From Meghimatium bilineatum (taxonomy: Eukaryota > Mollusca > Gastropoda > Stylommatophora > Philomycidae), in assembly GCA_034231615.1 (NCBI GenBank), contig CM067309.1:35615750-35679749 (forward strand): 64,000 bases of DNA. Direction: 5' to 3'. Shown piece by piece: positions 12,850 through 23,930 of the stretch; position 1 is the stretch's first letter; each line of letters begins with the position of its first letter. A model generated the notes under the pieces. That model was not told the origin of the DNA and searched no databases. It saw nothing but the letters and a program-made list of their open reading frames with translations. A program made the position numbers and the translations under genes.

Positions 12850-13591
12850 TCTGTTTCGTTTTGTCGATATCCCAGTGTAGTCTGTCAATTGTATGTTTGA
12901 TTTTGTTCCATCTCTATTCTGTTTAGTTTTTATATCATTCATTCTCTTCCGGACTCTCTGAATGTATCCCATACAGCCATTGTTATGTCAGCGTAGACCA
13001 CTGTCGATCCTTGCGTGTCGTTTGTAATGTTTTTTTTCTTGATAAAGGATGCTTGATTTAAACGTTGAACTGTGTGTATTACGTGTTTTACCCGTGATTA
13101 GTAAAACCTTCATTACCCTAAATTCCGCCTGTCGGATTACAGTTTCTGCAGTACCTAGTACCTACTAGACTAACAAGTATTTCGTTAACACCCTTCTCTC
13201 TTTCTTGAAGTTACAAAACGCACATTGTTGTCCAGGATATTAATGCTGTGTGATTCATATTTTAACATACTCTCAAGGGTTTTTTTTTATGTGTCAGGAT
13301 AAACAGGACTGATGATCTGATATGAGATTAGAGATCTTTTGGCTTTCAATTGCCATTCTGGCAACTTCAAGATAGCGGGAATCAGTGCGGCAAACTATAC
13401 GAATGACACTTATGAATGTCCGGAGAAGAAATCTACGTTACAGAAGAATGAGAAATATAAGATAAGTGCGAACGGTACGGTGAGGAGAGTATAAACATGG
13501 GGGAATGTGACGAGAAGTAGGGAGAGATAGATAGAATGAATAATAAAATATATCTTTGTCACAGTATTTTAAGAGGTTATATGTTTGTAGA
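12850..13591. other. Intron spacer with a GATAAAGG...AACGTTG motif near 13028
   Basis: No gene recognised. 'cttgataaaggatgcttgat' followed by 'aaacgttgaactg' resembles related motifs near 4563 and 14432. Confidence 0.4.
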
Positions 13592-14166
13592 CGATTACAG
13601 CAGATGGAAGAAGTTCAACAGAAATAAGATGCAGAATAGGACAGGCAAAAACAACATTCAGAAAAATGAAAAATATACAGTGTAATATGACCTTGTCATT
13701 AGAGGTGAGAAAGAGAGTTTTGCAGTGCCATATAACCCCTATATTAACATATAGGTGCGAGTCGTGGACAATAAACAAACTGGAAAGTGGGAGATTGGAG
13801 GCAACAGAGATGTGGTTCTACAGGAGAATGCTGAGAATACCATGGACTGCCAGAAAAACTAATGTAGATGTGTTGAAAGATTCAAATGCGAAACGGACCT
13901 TAATCAATAATATAAGAAAAAGGCAATCTTCTTTTTTTTTGGCCACTTCATGAGACAGGCAGGTTTAGAGAACATAGTCATAACAGGCAAAATTGAAGGC
14001 AACAGAGACAGAGGGCGACAAGGTGAGAAATATTAGACAGTTTGACAACCTGACACGGCAAGGAAACAACAACGACTTTGATACATAATACTGTGGACAG
14101 AGAGCAGTGGAGAGCCATGACCGCCTACGCCAGCCGGCATGGCACCCGATGATGATGATGATGATG
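13592..14166 (+). mobile_element. RTE-like LINE 3' end (family C), 575 bp, with perfect TSD
   Basis: It encodes RKRVLQCHITPILTYRCESW...RRMLRIPWTARKTN, the typical RTE C-terminus, with several frameshifts. The 3' end is 'cggcatggcacccgatgatg' with a (GAT)n tail. Flanked by a perfect 13-bp duplication ATATGTTTGTAGA (13579-13591 and 14167-14179). It is 5'-truncated. Confidence 0.85.
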
Positions 14167-14339
14167 ATATGTTTGTAGAGAACGACAAAGGGAAGAGTGC
14201 AGAAACGGTCATAAAAGGGAAGAGAAAATTGTTTGTTTCTGCATTTGTTTTTAAATTTCTGCTTGCTTAGTTTTAGTTTTGCTAAAATATTACAAGCAAA
14301 TTACATACTAAAATGAAAATTATAAAAGCTATATCTATT

Positions 14340-14562
14340 TTACAAATATAAATAACCCAAATATCGGAGGATATCCGACAAAATGGAAGTCCCGCAGTAA
14401 CCAGACAAATAGAGGTGAAACTTTTTGTTGTCTTGATAAAGGTCCCAGTTTGACCGACACGTTGACAATTGTATTTGCTCTTTGTTTTATTGTTATTTTC
14501 TATATTTTATTGTTTTATATTGACAGTTTTCTACAGTAACCTTCCTACCTTATTTGTATTTA
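14340..14562. repeat. Dispersed repeat related to 26485-26560 and the 26.6-kb MITE interior
   Basis: 'tccgacaaaatggaagtcc' and 'cgcagtaacc' match 26516-26548. It continues to 'cttgataaaggtcccagt' and 'cgacacgttgacaatt'. Confidence 0.5.
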
Positions 14563-14564
14563 CA

Positions 14565-14980
14565 TCTATTTTACATTAGTGTATGGCTCAGAAACATGGA
14601 CAATGATTAAATAAAGACAGAATTGATGACTTTGAGATGTGGGTGTACAGAAGAATAGGGAGAACTTCATAGAAAGAGTATACAACGAACAAAGAACTTA
14701 TAAAAACACTTCGTATGAAAAAAGAATTATTAAAGGAAATAAAGATCAAACACATAAATATTTTGGGTATATTAAAAGACATGGCACCATGTTGAAGACC
14801 GTACTCGAGGGTAAAGTCGAGGGGAGGCGAACATGAGATAGAGATACAAGTGGAAGAGAAACATCACGAGGTGGACATGATACAGTCTAACAGAGTGAAC
14901 CACCACTGCAAGAGACAGAGGATGATGGAGGTCCGTTGAGGCCAATCTTCATTACGGAGACGACACTTGGTGGTGATGAG
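14565..14980 (+). mobile_element. RTE-like LINE 3' end (family A)
   Basis: 'YGSETWTMI', then a decayed 'YRRIGRTS' and 'KHINIFGYIKRHGTM', ending in the family-A 3' block ('gacgacacttggtggtgatg'). Confidence 0.75.
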
Positions 14981-15124
14981 TTTCTGTTAGGTTCGGTATA
15001 TTGATATTGTCTTGGCACACCGATAAGTGCTCAGGTCTCGGCTTCAGTACATCTCCCAGAGTGTAGCTGCTGATTGTTCCTGTTCCATGTCGGTTAAATG
15101 TTTGAAAAATTCATGAGATATTCT

Positions 15125-15202
15125 TTCGGCGCTACGCATATCCTGACTCCCAATTCAAGCATTCTGACTCCCAATTCACGCAATCTGACTCCCAATTCAC
15201 GC

Positions 15203-15290
<88 letters not shown>
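15125..15290. repeat. 24-bp x3 repeat followed by (AT)n
   Basis: Three copies of 'ctgactcccaattcacgc', then about 80 bp of (AT)n at 15205-15286. Confidence 0.95.
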
Positions 15291-15295
<5 letters not shown>

Positions 15296-15434
15296 CTTGC
15301 ATTCGGACGCCTTCAAAATTAGTATGAAAATTAGATTTCATTAAGACTACTTGTATCAGAGATCGGTGTGAGTGAACATTCTTTTGAAGTGACTCTTTTG
15401 TCTTTTCCCGTGATTTTTATTGGTCAATCAATCA

Positions 15435-15830
15435 ATCAAATGCCATGCCGAATGGCGTAGGTGATCATTGTTTCTCAACGACCCTCTGTCTCTGCTCTTA
15501 TTGTGTAACGTGTACCTCTTACAGTAAGGTAAGTTTCTTTCAACCACGGACGTTAGTCCAAATTGATTATATCAGAGCCTTACAACTATTAACAATAATG
15601 GAGGTCGTAGCTCTGGTAACCAAGTCACATTCTATAAACGTGACTGTGCTATGCATTTCATATACTGTTGTGTTTCTACTGCTGTTCCTCTGGGCCAGTG
15701 ATCTGCTGTCTGTACGTGTGTACTGTTTCACCTCGTCACGCCAATATAGCGCTGTGTTTATTATCAGTGTTATTTGGGCTACTGTTTTCAGAGTGTGTGT
15801 AAATATCATAGTCGTTGGATAACATCAAGT
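15435..15830. other. RTE-C tail relic (15440-15500) and an unassigned open segment
   Basis: 'gccatgccgaatggcgtagg' is the reverse of the LINE-C tail. A plus-strand frame of 125 codons from 15445 contains hydrophobic stretches, but it overlaps the relic and has no recognisable domain. I do not call it a gene. Confidence 0.35.
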
Positions 15831-16420
15831 GTGTTTTCTAGAACAGATAACATCAAGTGTGTTTTCTAGAACAGACTCGTTGAGGCGGTCACATTTATAT
15901 ATTTATTCGATTATAAAGTTATTCTATATACTAATTTTGAATTTTATGTGATGACCTAATTTACTTCAGTACTAACAACACATTGAATCGCTCTCTATGT
16001 AACTACAGTAGGCCTAATGTGTCGTTTGAACAAAGCACTAGTGGACTGCCTTAGGTGTGTTCTGGATGGACAATCGACTGGCAGCCTGTTAGGCAAGTCA
16101 TAAAGTAGGTGATGTCATGTTGAGACTATATAAAAAAGCATAACGGTTTGTCTAACCACGACACGTAAAGTCTGATATTCGGCGAGTGTACGCGTATGAG
16201 GTATGATAGTTTATCGGCACACCGGATAATGTAGGTGAACGCCAGCAACGCTGTGTGGACCGCATCGGGCATGGTGAGACACGTAGCCATGGGCATCCAC
16301 TTCATCAAACGTCACTTCCATTCGTCTTGCCACTGTTTCAAATGAGGTCCGACGTAAGAGTGAGGTCGACGCTTTGCACAACTTTTTCTCACTTTAATCA
16401 AAATCCTCAGTGCAAGTCAT
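15831..16420. other. No recognisable feature (intron 1)
   Basis: Only a 28-bp direct duplication ('aacatcaagtgtgttttcta') near 15826-15874 is notable. Confidence 0.5.
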
Positions 16421-16560
16421 TCTACAGCTCGAATAGGGCTCATTAGCCATCTACGAACTATTAGGCATGGGCATAATTCAAACTGAATTTTCAAAAGTGG
16501 ATGTCAAAAATGGTCATCATCATTTATGATGAACGAACAAACACACACACACACACACTG
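16420..16560 (+). mobile_element. 3' end of the zinc-finger LINE
   Basis: 'gctcgaatagggctcattag' to 'gatgaacgaacaa' matches the end of 20201-20791. An (AC)n tract follows. Confidence 0.7.
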
Positions 16561-16744
16561 TTTCTCTGTACCAGTGTGTTATTTCAGTATTTCATAAATG
16601 GGATATTCATGTAGTATATAACCTGCTGTCTGAGATGGCTGTACTCGTGTACTGGCTGTGTTGCCAATTTGTAACTGTGTATACACCTGGCTGCGGGGTC
16701 GTCTGGTCTAGTAGAATGTTAACTTGTTCTGGTTTTTTCATAAT

Positions 16745-17372
16745 TTTGCAGTCATCTTGTGTTGATTTGACAGTCATCTGTTGTTGATTTGACAGTCATC
16801 TGTTGTTGATTTGACAGTCATCTTTTGTTGATTTGACAGTCATCTTTTGTTCATTTGACAGTCATCTGTTGTTGATTTGACAGTCATCTTTTGTTGATTT
16901 GACAGTCATCTGTTGTTGATTTGACAGTCATCTTTTGTTCATTTGACAGTCATCTTTTGTTCATTTGACAGTCATCTGTTGTTGATTTGACAGTCATCTG
17001 TTGTTGATTTGACAGTCATCTGTTGTTGATTTGACAGTCATCTGTTGTTGATTTGACAGTCATCTGTTGTTGATTTGACAGTCATCTGTTGTTGATTTGA
17101 CAGTCATCTTTTGTTCATTTGACAGTCATCTGTTGTTGATTTGACAGTCATCTTTTGTTCATTTGACAGTCATCTGTTGTTGATTTGACAGTCATCTGTT
17201 GTTGATTTGACAGTCATCTTTTGTTCATTTGACAGTCATCAATTGTCGATTTGACAGTCATCTTTTCTTGATTTGACAGTCATCTTTTCTTGATTTGACA
17301 GTCATCTTTTCTTGATTTGACAGTCATCTTTTCTTGATTTGACAGTCATCTTTTCTTGATTTGACAGTCACC
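16745..17372. repeat. 22-bp minisatellite, about 28 units
   Basis: Unit 'atttgacagtcatctgttg' plus 'ttg'. Variants (TTTTGTTC, TTTTCTTG) cluster in blocks, and the last five units are the TTTTCTTG type. Confidence 0.97.
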
Positions 17373-17691
17373 ATTTGTTCGTGTTGTCTTTCTAACTGTT
17401 GTGATCATCTGTTTCTTCTAATGGTAAGCTATTACCAGATTGGGTCGATCATCATAAGCACCCTCCTTCGCCAGCATACCGTTTTTTAAAAAAAAACTTC
17501 CGTGTGTTACAGTCTGGTGGTTTGTTTGCAGGGTCGTGCCGTGCTAGTATTCATAGAGGCGGCCGCATTAGGCAGCACAAATCAAAATACATTGTCAGGG
17601 AGGGGGAATTTCGAAGAAAAACCATATGGGGAGGAGGGGAGGTTTCAAACTTGCACCAGACTGAGAAAATCTACCGCATGGTTCTGTCTGT
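17373..17691. other. No recognisable feature (intron 1)
   Basis: Short spacer between the 22-bp array and SINE1. Confidence 0.5.
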
Positions 17692-17969
17692 CGCCCGTGT
17701 ATTCCCGGGGCCCGAAAGGGAAGCAAAGAATAGCAACACTGTTTACCGCCCACGCATGTCGTAAAAGGCGACTAAGGAGGTTAAGGGATGGATTTGGCTG
17801 TCCCATCCCATATAGGGTCAGTGACTCAAAGCCATTCTGAAGTCGGATGTGTCAGGCCGAAAGGCGCAGATATCGCAGCATTGTTGAAAACCATGACACA
17901 ATGCATTCCGTTCTCCGGACTACATCTTGCTAATCTGCAGTAGTTTGAGAACGAACGCAGAAGAAGAAG
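17692..17969 (+). mobile_element. SINE1 copy, full length
   Basis: Starts CGCCCGTGTATTCCCGGGG and ends in a GAAGAAGAAG tail. TSD TTCTGTCTGT (17682-17691) / TTCTATCTGT (17970-17979). Confidence 0.85.
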
Positions 17970-18079
17970 TTCTATCTGTATGTTTCCCCAGGAATTACGA
18001 GAGGTTAGTTTTGTTTCCTAAGTGCACTGGGGTCCAAACATTCTTTCATTCCTAGAAGATCTGAACCTTAGATGGTGTA

Positions 18080-18252
18080 TATAATGTCTTCAGACTTGAA
18101 CTCTAGATGTCTTCAGACTTGAACTCTAGATGTCTTCAGACTTGAACTCTAGATGTCTTCAGACTTGAACTCTAGATGTCTTCAGACTTGAACTCTAGAT
18201 GTCTTCAGACTTGAACTCTAGATGTCTTCAGACTTGAACTCTAGATGTCTTC
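18080..18252. repeat. 23-bp minisatellite, about 7 units
   Basis: Near-perfect units containing 'cttcagacttgaactctag'. Confidence 0.97.
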
Positions 18253-18549
18253 AGAAGCAACTTTCTCCTCAGAGAGTTCAGTATCACGAGACGAATTTGG
18301 CACTTTGCTTGGGTGCGTCTACTGTGCGTCTATTTTTTGAAGGAGGTACTTCGCTGCCTGCTAGCGATTATATAAATAACAGAAGCTTATTGAGTGTGAC
18401 AACGAAAGTTTGTGCCATTACTTTTGTCCTATTTCTGATGTCATTATCAAGCTCCAGTGGGCTAGCAGGGTGGGGACATGTTCTCATTGCGTTGGGTTGG
18501 GGCGTGGCATCAGAGGTAAACGTACTGTCTCAGAGAATCAACACTGGAA

Positions 18550-18775
18550 GAAAACAGACTTATGTACAGACTTATGTACAGATTTATGTACAGACTTATG
18601 TACCGATTTATGTACAGACTTAAGTACAGACTTATGTACCGATTTATGTACAGACTTTAGTACAGACTTATGTACCGATTTATGTACAGACTTTAGTACA
18701 GACTTATGTACCGATTTATGTACAGACTTATGTACAGACTTATGTACAGATTTATGTACAGATTTATGTACGAGT
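18550..18775. repeat. 12-bp minisatellite (acttatgtacag)
   Basis: About 19 units of ACTTATGTACAG/ATTTATGTACAG with CCG variants in a partly regular order. Confidence 0.95.
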
Positions 18776-18794
18776 TACAAAACACAGTGAAGCT

Positions 18795-19070
18795 TATATA
18801 AGAGACAAAACTACATATAAAACAGATTACACGTTTCTAGAAGAGATAAAACTACATATATAAGCAGATTACACGTTTATAGAAGAGATAAAACTACATA
18901 TATAAGCAGATTACACGTTTCTAGAAGAGATAAAACTACATATATAAGCAGATTACACGTTTATAGAAGAGATAAAACTACATATATAAGCAGATTACAA
19001 GTTTATAGAAGAGATAAAACTACATATATAAGCAGATTACACGTTTATAGAAGAGATAAAACTCATATTT
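18795..19070. repeat. 42-bp minisatellite, 6 units
   Basis: Units share 'agaagagataaaactacata' and 'taagcagattacacgttt'. Confidence 0.95.
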
Positions 19071-19209
19071 AAGTACATTCCTTGCGGGGAAAAAAGAAGA
19101 AGAAAAATGTAGTTCGGAGAACGACATGCATCGTGTAGAAATGTACATATTTACATATTTGCATATTTACATATTTGCAGCCTGACATATTCTACTTCCG
19201 TATGGATTG

Positions 19210-19338
19210 GGTATACAATAATTTTTTTAAACAACAAAAATAAACATGATAATCATCAGTCATAGAAAGAACATATGCTAAATATAAAAATACATGGACA
19301 TAAACTACAACAAATAGAACACTATCAATATCTGGGTA
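19210..19338 (+). mobile_element. RTE-A LINE, left part of a nested copy
   Basis: Encodes decayed INxHKLQQIEHYQYLG. The frame resumes at 19940 as YIITNDGRCETEVKRRI, so the 600-bp element at 19339-19939 was inserted into this LINE. Confidence 0.75.
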
Positions 19339-19939
19339 CGCATGTGATTGCGTCTGTGGGTCTCACCAATGGCCCGCTAGACATACCACCCATGTAACAG
19401 AAAACCTTAGTGGATGGCATGTCGTTATATTGAGGTTATCTTCTTAGAGAAGCTTCATGGCACGTCATCTATACAGTTATGCTTTTATTTTGTTGTTGAA
19501 ATGTGTTTTTGTTTACCTGAATATATATGTATGTACCCTCTGTGGTTGGAAGGGAGCCAGAGATTTACTGTGCAGCACTGGGGAGGAGGAAACTGACATC
19601 TCTGTTTTTCCTATGGCCGAGGCCCATCATAGAGGCACAGTGATTCAGGATGTGACAATTTTTTTGACTTGAACATTTGGTTGCATGCCTAGAGCAATAG
19701 AGAAGTTCGGCATAACCAGTAGTCAATTGGTGGCGGGGAATGAGCACAGTGAACCCTATCTTTGCTGCAGTGGCTAGGAGCAGTGCATAGGTTGAAACCT
19801 ACCTTCCTGGAGGTGTGGTAGTTATTCTCTGGCTCTGTCCCGGGGTGGGCCGTACATCCGCAGACTTCCCAGCAATATAATGTCATTTAACGGCATTAGG
19901 ACAAAGGTTATTAGCCCATGGACCGCTGGATCAGCAACC
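19339..19939 (+). mobile_element. Unnamed 600-bp element, copy 3, nested in RTE-A
   Basis: Same ends as 9067-9680, with only a short AACC tail. The flanks 'atcaatatctggg' and 'atcaacatcttgg' look like a decayed TSD of about 13 bp. The host is the RTE-A LINE. Confidence 0.8.
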
Positions 19940-20200
19940 ATCAACATCTTGGATATATAATCACAAATGATGGCAGATGTGAAACAGAAGTTAAAAGGAG
20001 AATATGAATGACTTAACGCCCGTTCAATGGCATGCGGAAAATATTAAAATCTAAACAAATTACAAACAAGTTAAAAATGAGAATTATAAAATGCTACATC
20101 TATTCTATATTAATGTATGGATCAGAAACATGGACAATAAACAAACAATTAAAAGACAGAATTGATGCCTTTGTGATGTGGGTATATAGAAGAATAGGGA
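19940..20200 (+). mobile_element. RTE-A LINE, middle part
   Basis: Encodes MYGSETWTINKQLKDRIDAF..WVYRRIG. The coding line is broken at 20200 by the zinc-finger LINE and resumes at 20792. Confidence 0.85.
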
Positions 20201-20791
20201 CTCAATCATTTTCATACAAATTGTCTCAGAAAAGTTATGAACATCAGATGGCAAGACAAGATTCCAGATACCACTGTCCTTGATAGAGCTGGTATCCCAA
20301 GCATTGACACGATCCTGACGCAGAGACAGATTCGTTTGGCATGTCATTTGGTGCGCATGCCAGACCATCGTCTGCCAAAGATACTTCTCTATGGTGAGCT
20401 AGAGAAGAGTATACGATCTCAAGGTGGCCAAAGGAAGTGCTACAAGGACTCGTTAAAGGACTCACTGAAAGCCTTTGAAATAGACCACGATACATGGGAA
20501 GAACTTGCACAAAATAGATCTACATGGCGTTCTAAAATAAAAAAGAGCGCATCATCTTGTGAAAAGAAGAGAAATGCAGCAGCTCAACAGCGGAGAGCAG
20601 CTAGAAAGTCACGAATAGACCAAGATCCGTCTACAGTCGTTATTCCATGTCCAAACTGTCCAAGGACATTTACAGCTCGAATAGGGCTCATTAGCCATCT
20701 ACGAACTCATAATCAAGGACATAACTAAAATTGAATTTTCAAAAGTGGATGTAACAAATGGTCATCATCACTTGTGATGGACGAACAACAC
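20201..20791 (+). mobile_element. LINE 3' end encoding a C2H2-type zinc finger, with 17-bp TSD
   Basis: An open frame of 163 codons (20237-20728) is the C-terminus of a non-LTR element: RLACHLVRMPDHRLPK..LYGEL, a basic stretch (KKRNAAAQQRRAARKSR), then a zinc finger CPNCPRTFTARIGLISHLRTH in which C, C, H and H are all present. The 3' UTR has a short hairpin (CATCATCACTTGTGATG). The flanks are identical 17-bp sequences ATATAGAAGAATAGGGA at 20184-20200 and 20792-20808. The piece is 5'-truncated but the frame is intact, so it is probably young. Confidence 0.85.
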
Positions 20792-21140
20792 ATATAGAAG
20801 AATAGGGAGAACATCATGGAAAGAGAAGAAAACAAACAAAGCGGTTTTAACAACACTTACTATGAAGAAAGAATTATTAATGGAAATAAAGAATAAGCAA
20901 ATAAAATATTTTGGACACATTAACAGACATGATGCCTTATTGAAGACCTTACTTGAGGGTAAAGTCGAATGGAGGGAGCAAGAGGTAGTCAGAGATACAG
21001 GTGGGAGAGAAACACCACAAGATGGACAGGTTACGGTCTATCAGAGTGCACACGAGATAGGAGGGGATGTTGAAGGTCTGTTGCAACCAACCTTCGTTGC
21101 TGAGACAGCACTTGATGATGAAGAAGATGATGGCGGTGAT
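20792..21140 (+). mobile_element. RTE-A LINE, 3' part
   Basis: Resumes YRRIGRTSW, then KKELLMEIKNKQIKYFGHINRH, and ends with a GATGATGAAGAAGATG tail at about 21115-21135. Confidence 0.85.
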
Positions 21141-21337
21141 ATCTAACACACTGCTGAGTTACTTCGACGTTAGGACAACCAACTTCATGCATCTAATCGC
21201 CGGACTCGCCTTTTACTACATGCATGGCTGCTCACAGTATTACTGTTATTTGTTTCCCTAACGGACTCGACGACATACGGGTGACTTGTCCATAATGACA
21301 CATTGACATCTATCATACCATACTTCCATTACACACC

Positions 21338-21625
21338 ATGAAAATGTCCAAAAATAGCTATTTTATTTTTCAGCTGAAGTTTTTTACCTACTTCTTGTTT
21401 GTTTTCCTCGAGAATTGCTGTTTGGCATATACAGCCGCCATGTTGTTGTATGATTCCGTACAAGTTTTTCCGGAATATTGTCATAGATTGTCAACACGGT
21501 TACGTAGAGATATATATGTAAATGTAGATGACGGCTTAACGTTTGAGGATTACATTGTTACAGAATTTTTAAAAAGTAGAAATATTCGAATGCTCTGGAG
21601 TGTTATCAATGTATATGTGATATGA
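21338..21625 (+). CDS. Unassigned 95-residue open frame with hydrophobic N-terminus
   Basis: ATG in good context (ACACCATGA) opens a frame with a hydrophobic leader (YFLFVFLENCCLAYTAAML) and an AATAAA at about 21749. An alternative reading is an exon or exon relic: a pyrimidine-rich tract ends in ATACAG at 21431-21436, followed by AMLLYDSVQVF, which loosely resembles a helix of ANF-receptor/ionotropic-glutamate-receptor N-terminal domains. No donor is convincing. It may be a chance frame. Confidence 0.25.
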   Translation: MKMSKNSYFIFQLKFFTYFLFVFLENCCLAYTAAMLLYDSVQVFPEYCHRLSTRLRRDIYVNVDDGLTFEDYIVTEFLKSRNIRMLWSVINVYVI

Positions 21626-21899
21626 GTGAGAGGATGTTATATATAACCAATTCTACTTTATGGATGTGTATGTTTACCATAATTGTCAGATGGAAAAAGT
21701 GGACACGCAAAATTTGCATCCAATATGGCCAATATTAAGTGTTGTACAAATAAAGTTAAAGTTAAACTACATAAAATATTGTTCTTATTTAATTATAAAC
21801 TTGTATTAACTGAGTGTTCAGTGCAGCACACTAGCTGACTGAAGAGAAACAGTAAGTCAGTAACTAAATTACTAAAGTTTACCAAACAGTAGTGAAAGT

Positions 21900-22440
21900 A
21901 TCTCATTCTGAGTCATTATCATCAAAATCGTCCGCATTTGAGGACATTGGCATTGGGATCATAGATTGTACCTGGGGCTGAGCCCAAGCGTATTTCTCCG
22001 AAGAACTGATGGCCTTCAACAAGTTAGGTTGGCTGCTGAGATAAGTGGGAAATTCTTTGCATGACATATGCTTCAAGTTATGCTGCACAATTCCTGTGAC
22101 AGACTCAATGAGCAACTTATTCCTTTCTTTCGTTCATTGACTTTGCATCAGAGAAAACACTCGCTCAGTGTTGGCATTGTGTGATTGAAATACTTCATCC
22201 ACTTCTTGTGCGTCAGTTGCGCTACAAAGTCGTCTTCATCACATTTTGCCTCAACAAATTTCTTCAAGATGCACAATTGATCGAAACACTTGCTTCTGTC
22301 GGGAACGGACGGAGATCCGGGACGGAGAAAAACCCGGACAAAAGCCATTTTTCTGGATCGTCTCCCGGACGCCCAGACATGGGCATAAAAATAGGACGTG
22401 TCCGGGGAAACCCGGACGCATGGTAACCATATGGATGTGA
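21900..22440 (-). pseudogene. hAT-family transposase C-terminus, broken
   Basis: On the minus strand, ILKKFVEAKCDEDDFVAQLTHKKW is followed, after a frameshift, by NTERVFSLMQSQ, a stop, then TKERNKLLIESVTGIVQHNL...LLKAISSSEKYAW. This is the C-terminal dimerisation-region style of hAT transposases. At 22300-22440 a GC-rich segment with repeated 'gtccgggtttccccggac'-type motifs looks like the terminal region of the same element. At least one frameshift and one stop are present. Confidence 0.6.
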
Positions 22441-22927
22441 ATCATGGGTAGTAGGTAAAGAACTCAAGTCATTGTGAGCAGAAGACAACTGAGATGCGAT
22501 TTATGAGAAGAGTAATGCAATTTCAGGATAGCCAAGAAAACTTATGTTCACATTCGATGAGATACAAAAATAAAAACGAATAAAAATGACTAGATCTAAA
22601 AGGTGGGTAAACCACTTTCCCACATAAAGATTTATCTCTCAAAAGATTGGTAACATATCCTACTGTAGCCATCAACCCAGCATTTTTTGGCCATAGTGTT
22701 CTTTTCTAGGCAATATAAACACGTTCAGCAGTTTTATATTGCTTTCTGAACTGTCCGGATGTAATTGTCCGTGAATTTGCTTTCTGAATTGTCCGTGGCG
22801 GGAGTTAATCCCGTCATAAGACGCGATGCCTGTCAAACGACCACAGAACCGGACTTATTTAAAAAAAAAAAATAATCAAAACTCTAACGAAGAAAGAGGA
22901 ATGTTGTTGTGATGTTATGTATTCTTT
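22441..22927. other. No recognisable feature (intron 1)
   Basis: Nothing I can support beyond a short duplicated 'gctttctgaactgtccg' motif near 22740-22800. Confidence 0.45.
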
Positions 22928-23015
22928 TCTTCTTCTTCAGTGTTCATTCTCAAACTCCTGCCGGATCTCTATTGCAGTAGGACAATGGCCCGACACATCC
23001 GTCTTCGGTGGTGTA
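22928..23015 (-). mobile_element. SINE2 copy, antisense, internally deleted
   Basis: 'ttcttcttcttcagtgttc' at the left and 'gacacatccgtcttcgg' at the right. Flanks TATTCTTTT/TATTATTTT could be a TSD. Confidence 0.7.
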
Positions 23016-23560
23016 TTATTTTCAGAACGCTGTCTTCCTTATGAATCTCCTGAAATCCCCGTGGTCTCTGGCAAGTTGTCCCGCTTCATCTAGCGAGATA
23101 TGAATGCATTCCTGAATATCTCTTATCCATCGACGTCTTGGTCGAACTTTACCCCTTCTGCATTTATCGTCCCCTCCAATAAGTCTTTCCATGCCATCGT
23201 GCCTCTTTAAAAAGGTATGTCCCATGGCATCTGCCGTCGGGGATGATGATAACTCTTCATGTACTAAGCCGCAGTAACTATTAGGTGGGGTGGCCAGTTC
23301 CCTTCCTTGCTGTTTTTTTAACCTCCCTTAACTCATGCGTCAGGTACTTATTCACAGCTGATTCGACTGAAGGAGTGTCCTCTTTACATTGCCTAGAAAG
23401 CCCAACTTCCTTCTTAATATGCTGTTTTTAAATCCAGCCTTCTTGAACGTTGATTTTACTTAGCACGTCTTGGTTGGTCTTCCTTACTGTCCATGGTGTC
23501 CTCGGGACTCTTCTATAGCACCTCATTTCGAAATCCTCCATTCTCTTGGCTGATACAAGT
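23016..23560 (-). mobile_element. RTE-D-like LINE fragment, antisense, with a 140-bp insert
   Basis: Minus-strand HDGMERLIGG..RRRWIRDIQECIHISLDEAGQLARDHG at 23020-23240 and 'FEMRCYRRVPRTPWTVRKTNQDVL' at 23395-23545. Between them (about 23245-23385) lies unrelated sequence with a 'gatgatgata' end, probably a nested SINE 3' end. Confidence 0.7.
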
Positions 23561-23565
23561 AAATT

Positions 23566-23930
23566 CAAGAAGGAAGCCAGAGGATAAATTAAAAATTATT
23601 GAGTCTAACGGGAATTGAACCAGTCCGTTCAACGGCACCAAATCGCATAGCAACTTTCGTACACGAGATTTCCGTACTTGACTAACCGCATCTCCAATAA
23701 AAGATGCGATTTTGTCAAGACATTCAAACTGTGTACTCAAGTCACTGAGAACGGACAAATCAAGACAAGGACTATTACAACAACAAACATCCCGTACAGT
23801 AAATCGCATCTTTTATTGGAGATGCGGTTAGTCAAGTACGGATAATCTCGTGTACGAGAGTTGATAGGCGATTTGGTGCCGTTGAACGGGCTGGTTCAAT
23901 CCCCGGTAGACTCAAGAATTTTTTATTCTC
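23566..23930. repeat. Inverted pair of a tRNA-like module (arms about 115 bp, spacer about 90 bp)
   Basis: Arms 23597-23712 (minus) and 23802-23922 (plus) are near-perfect reverse complements. In sense they read 'ggagatgcggttagtcaag' ... 'ctggttcaatccccgg'; GGTTCAATTCCCG fits a Pol III B box. The module recurs at 27301-27386 and 30560-30690. Confidence 0.8.

Noticed and set aside
13300-13560. Possible extracellular-domain exon (NYTNDTYECPEKK)
   Set aside because: No acceptor/donor pair in a usable phase and no place left for it in the joined receptor.
16745-17372. CRISPR-like regularly spaced repeats
   Set aside because: The 'spacer' part is itself repeated; simple 22-bp tandem array.
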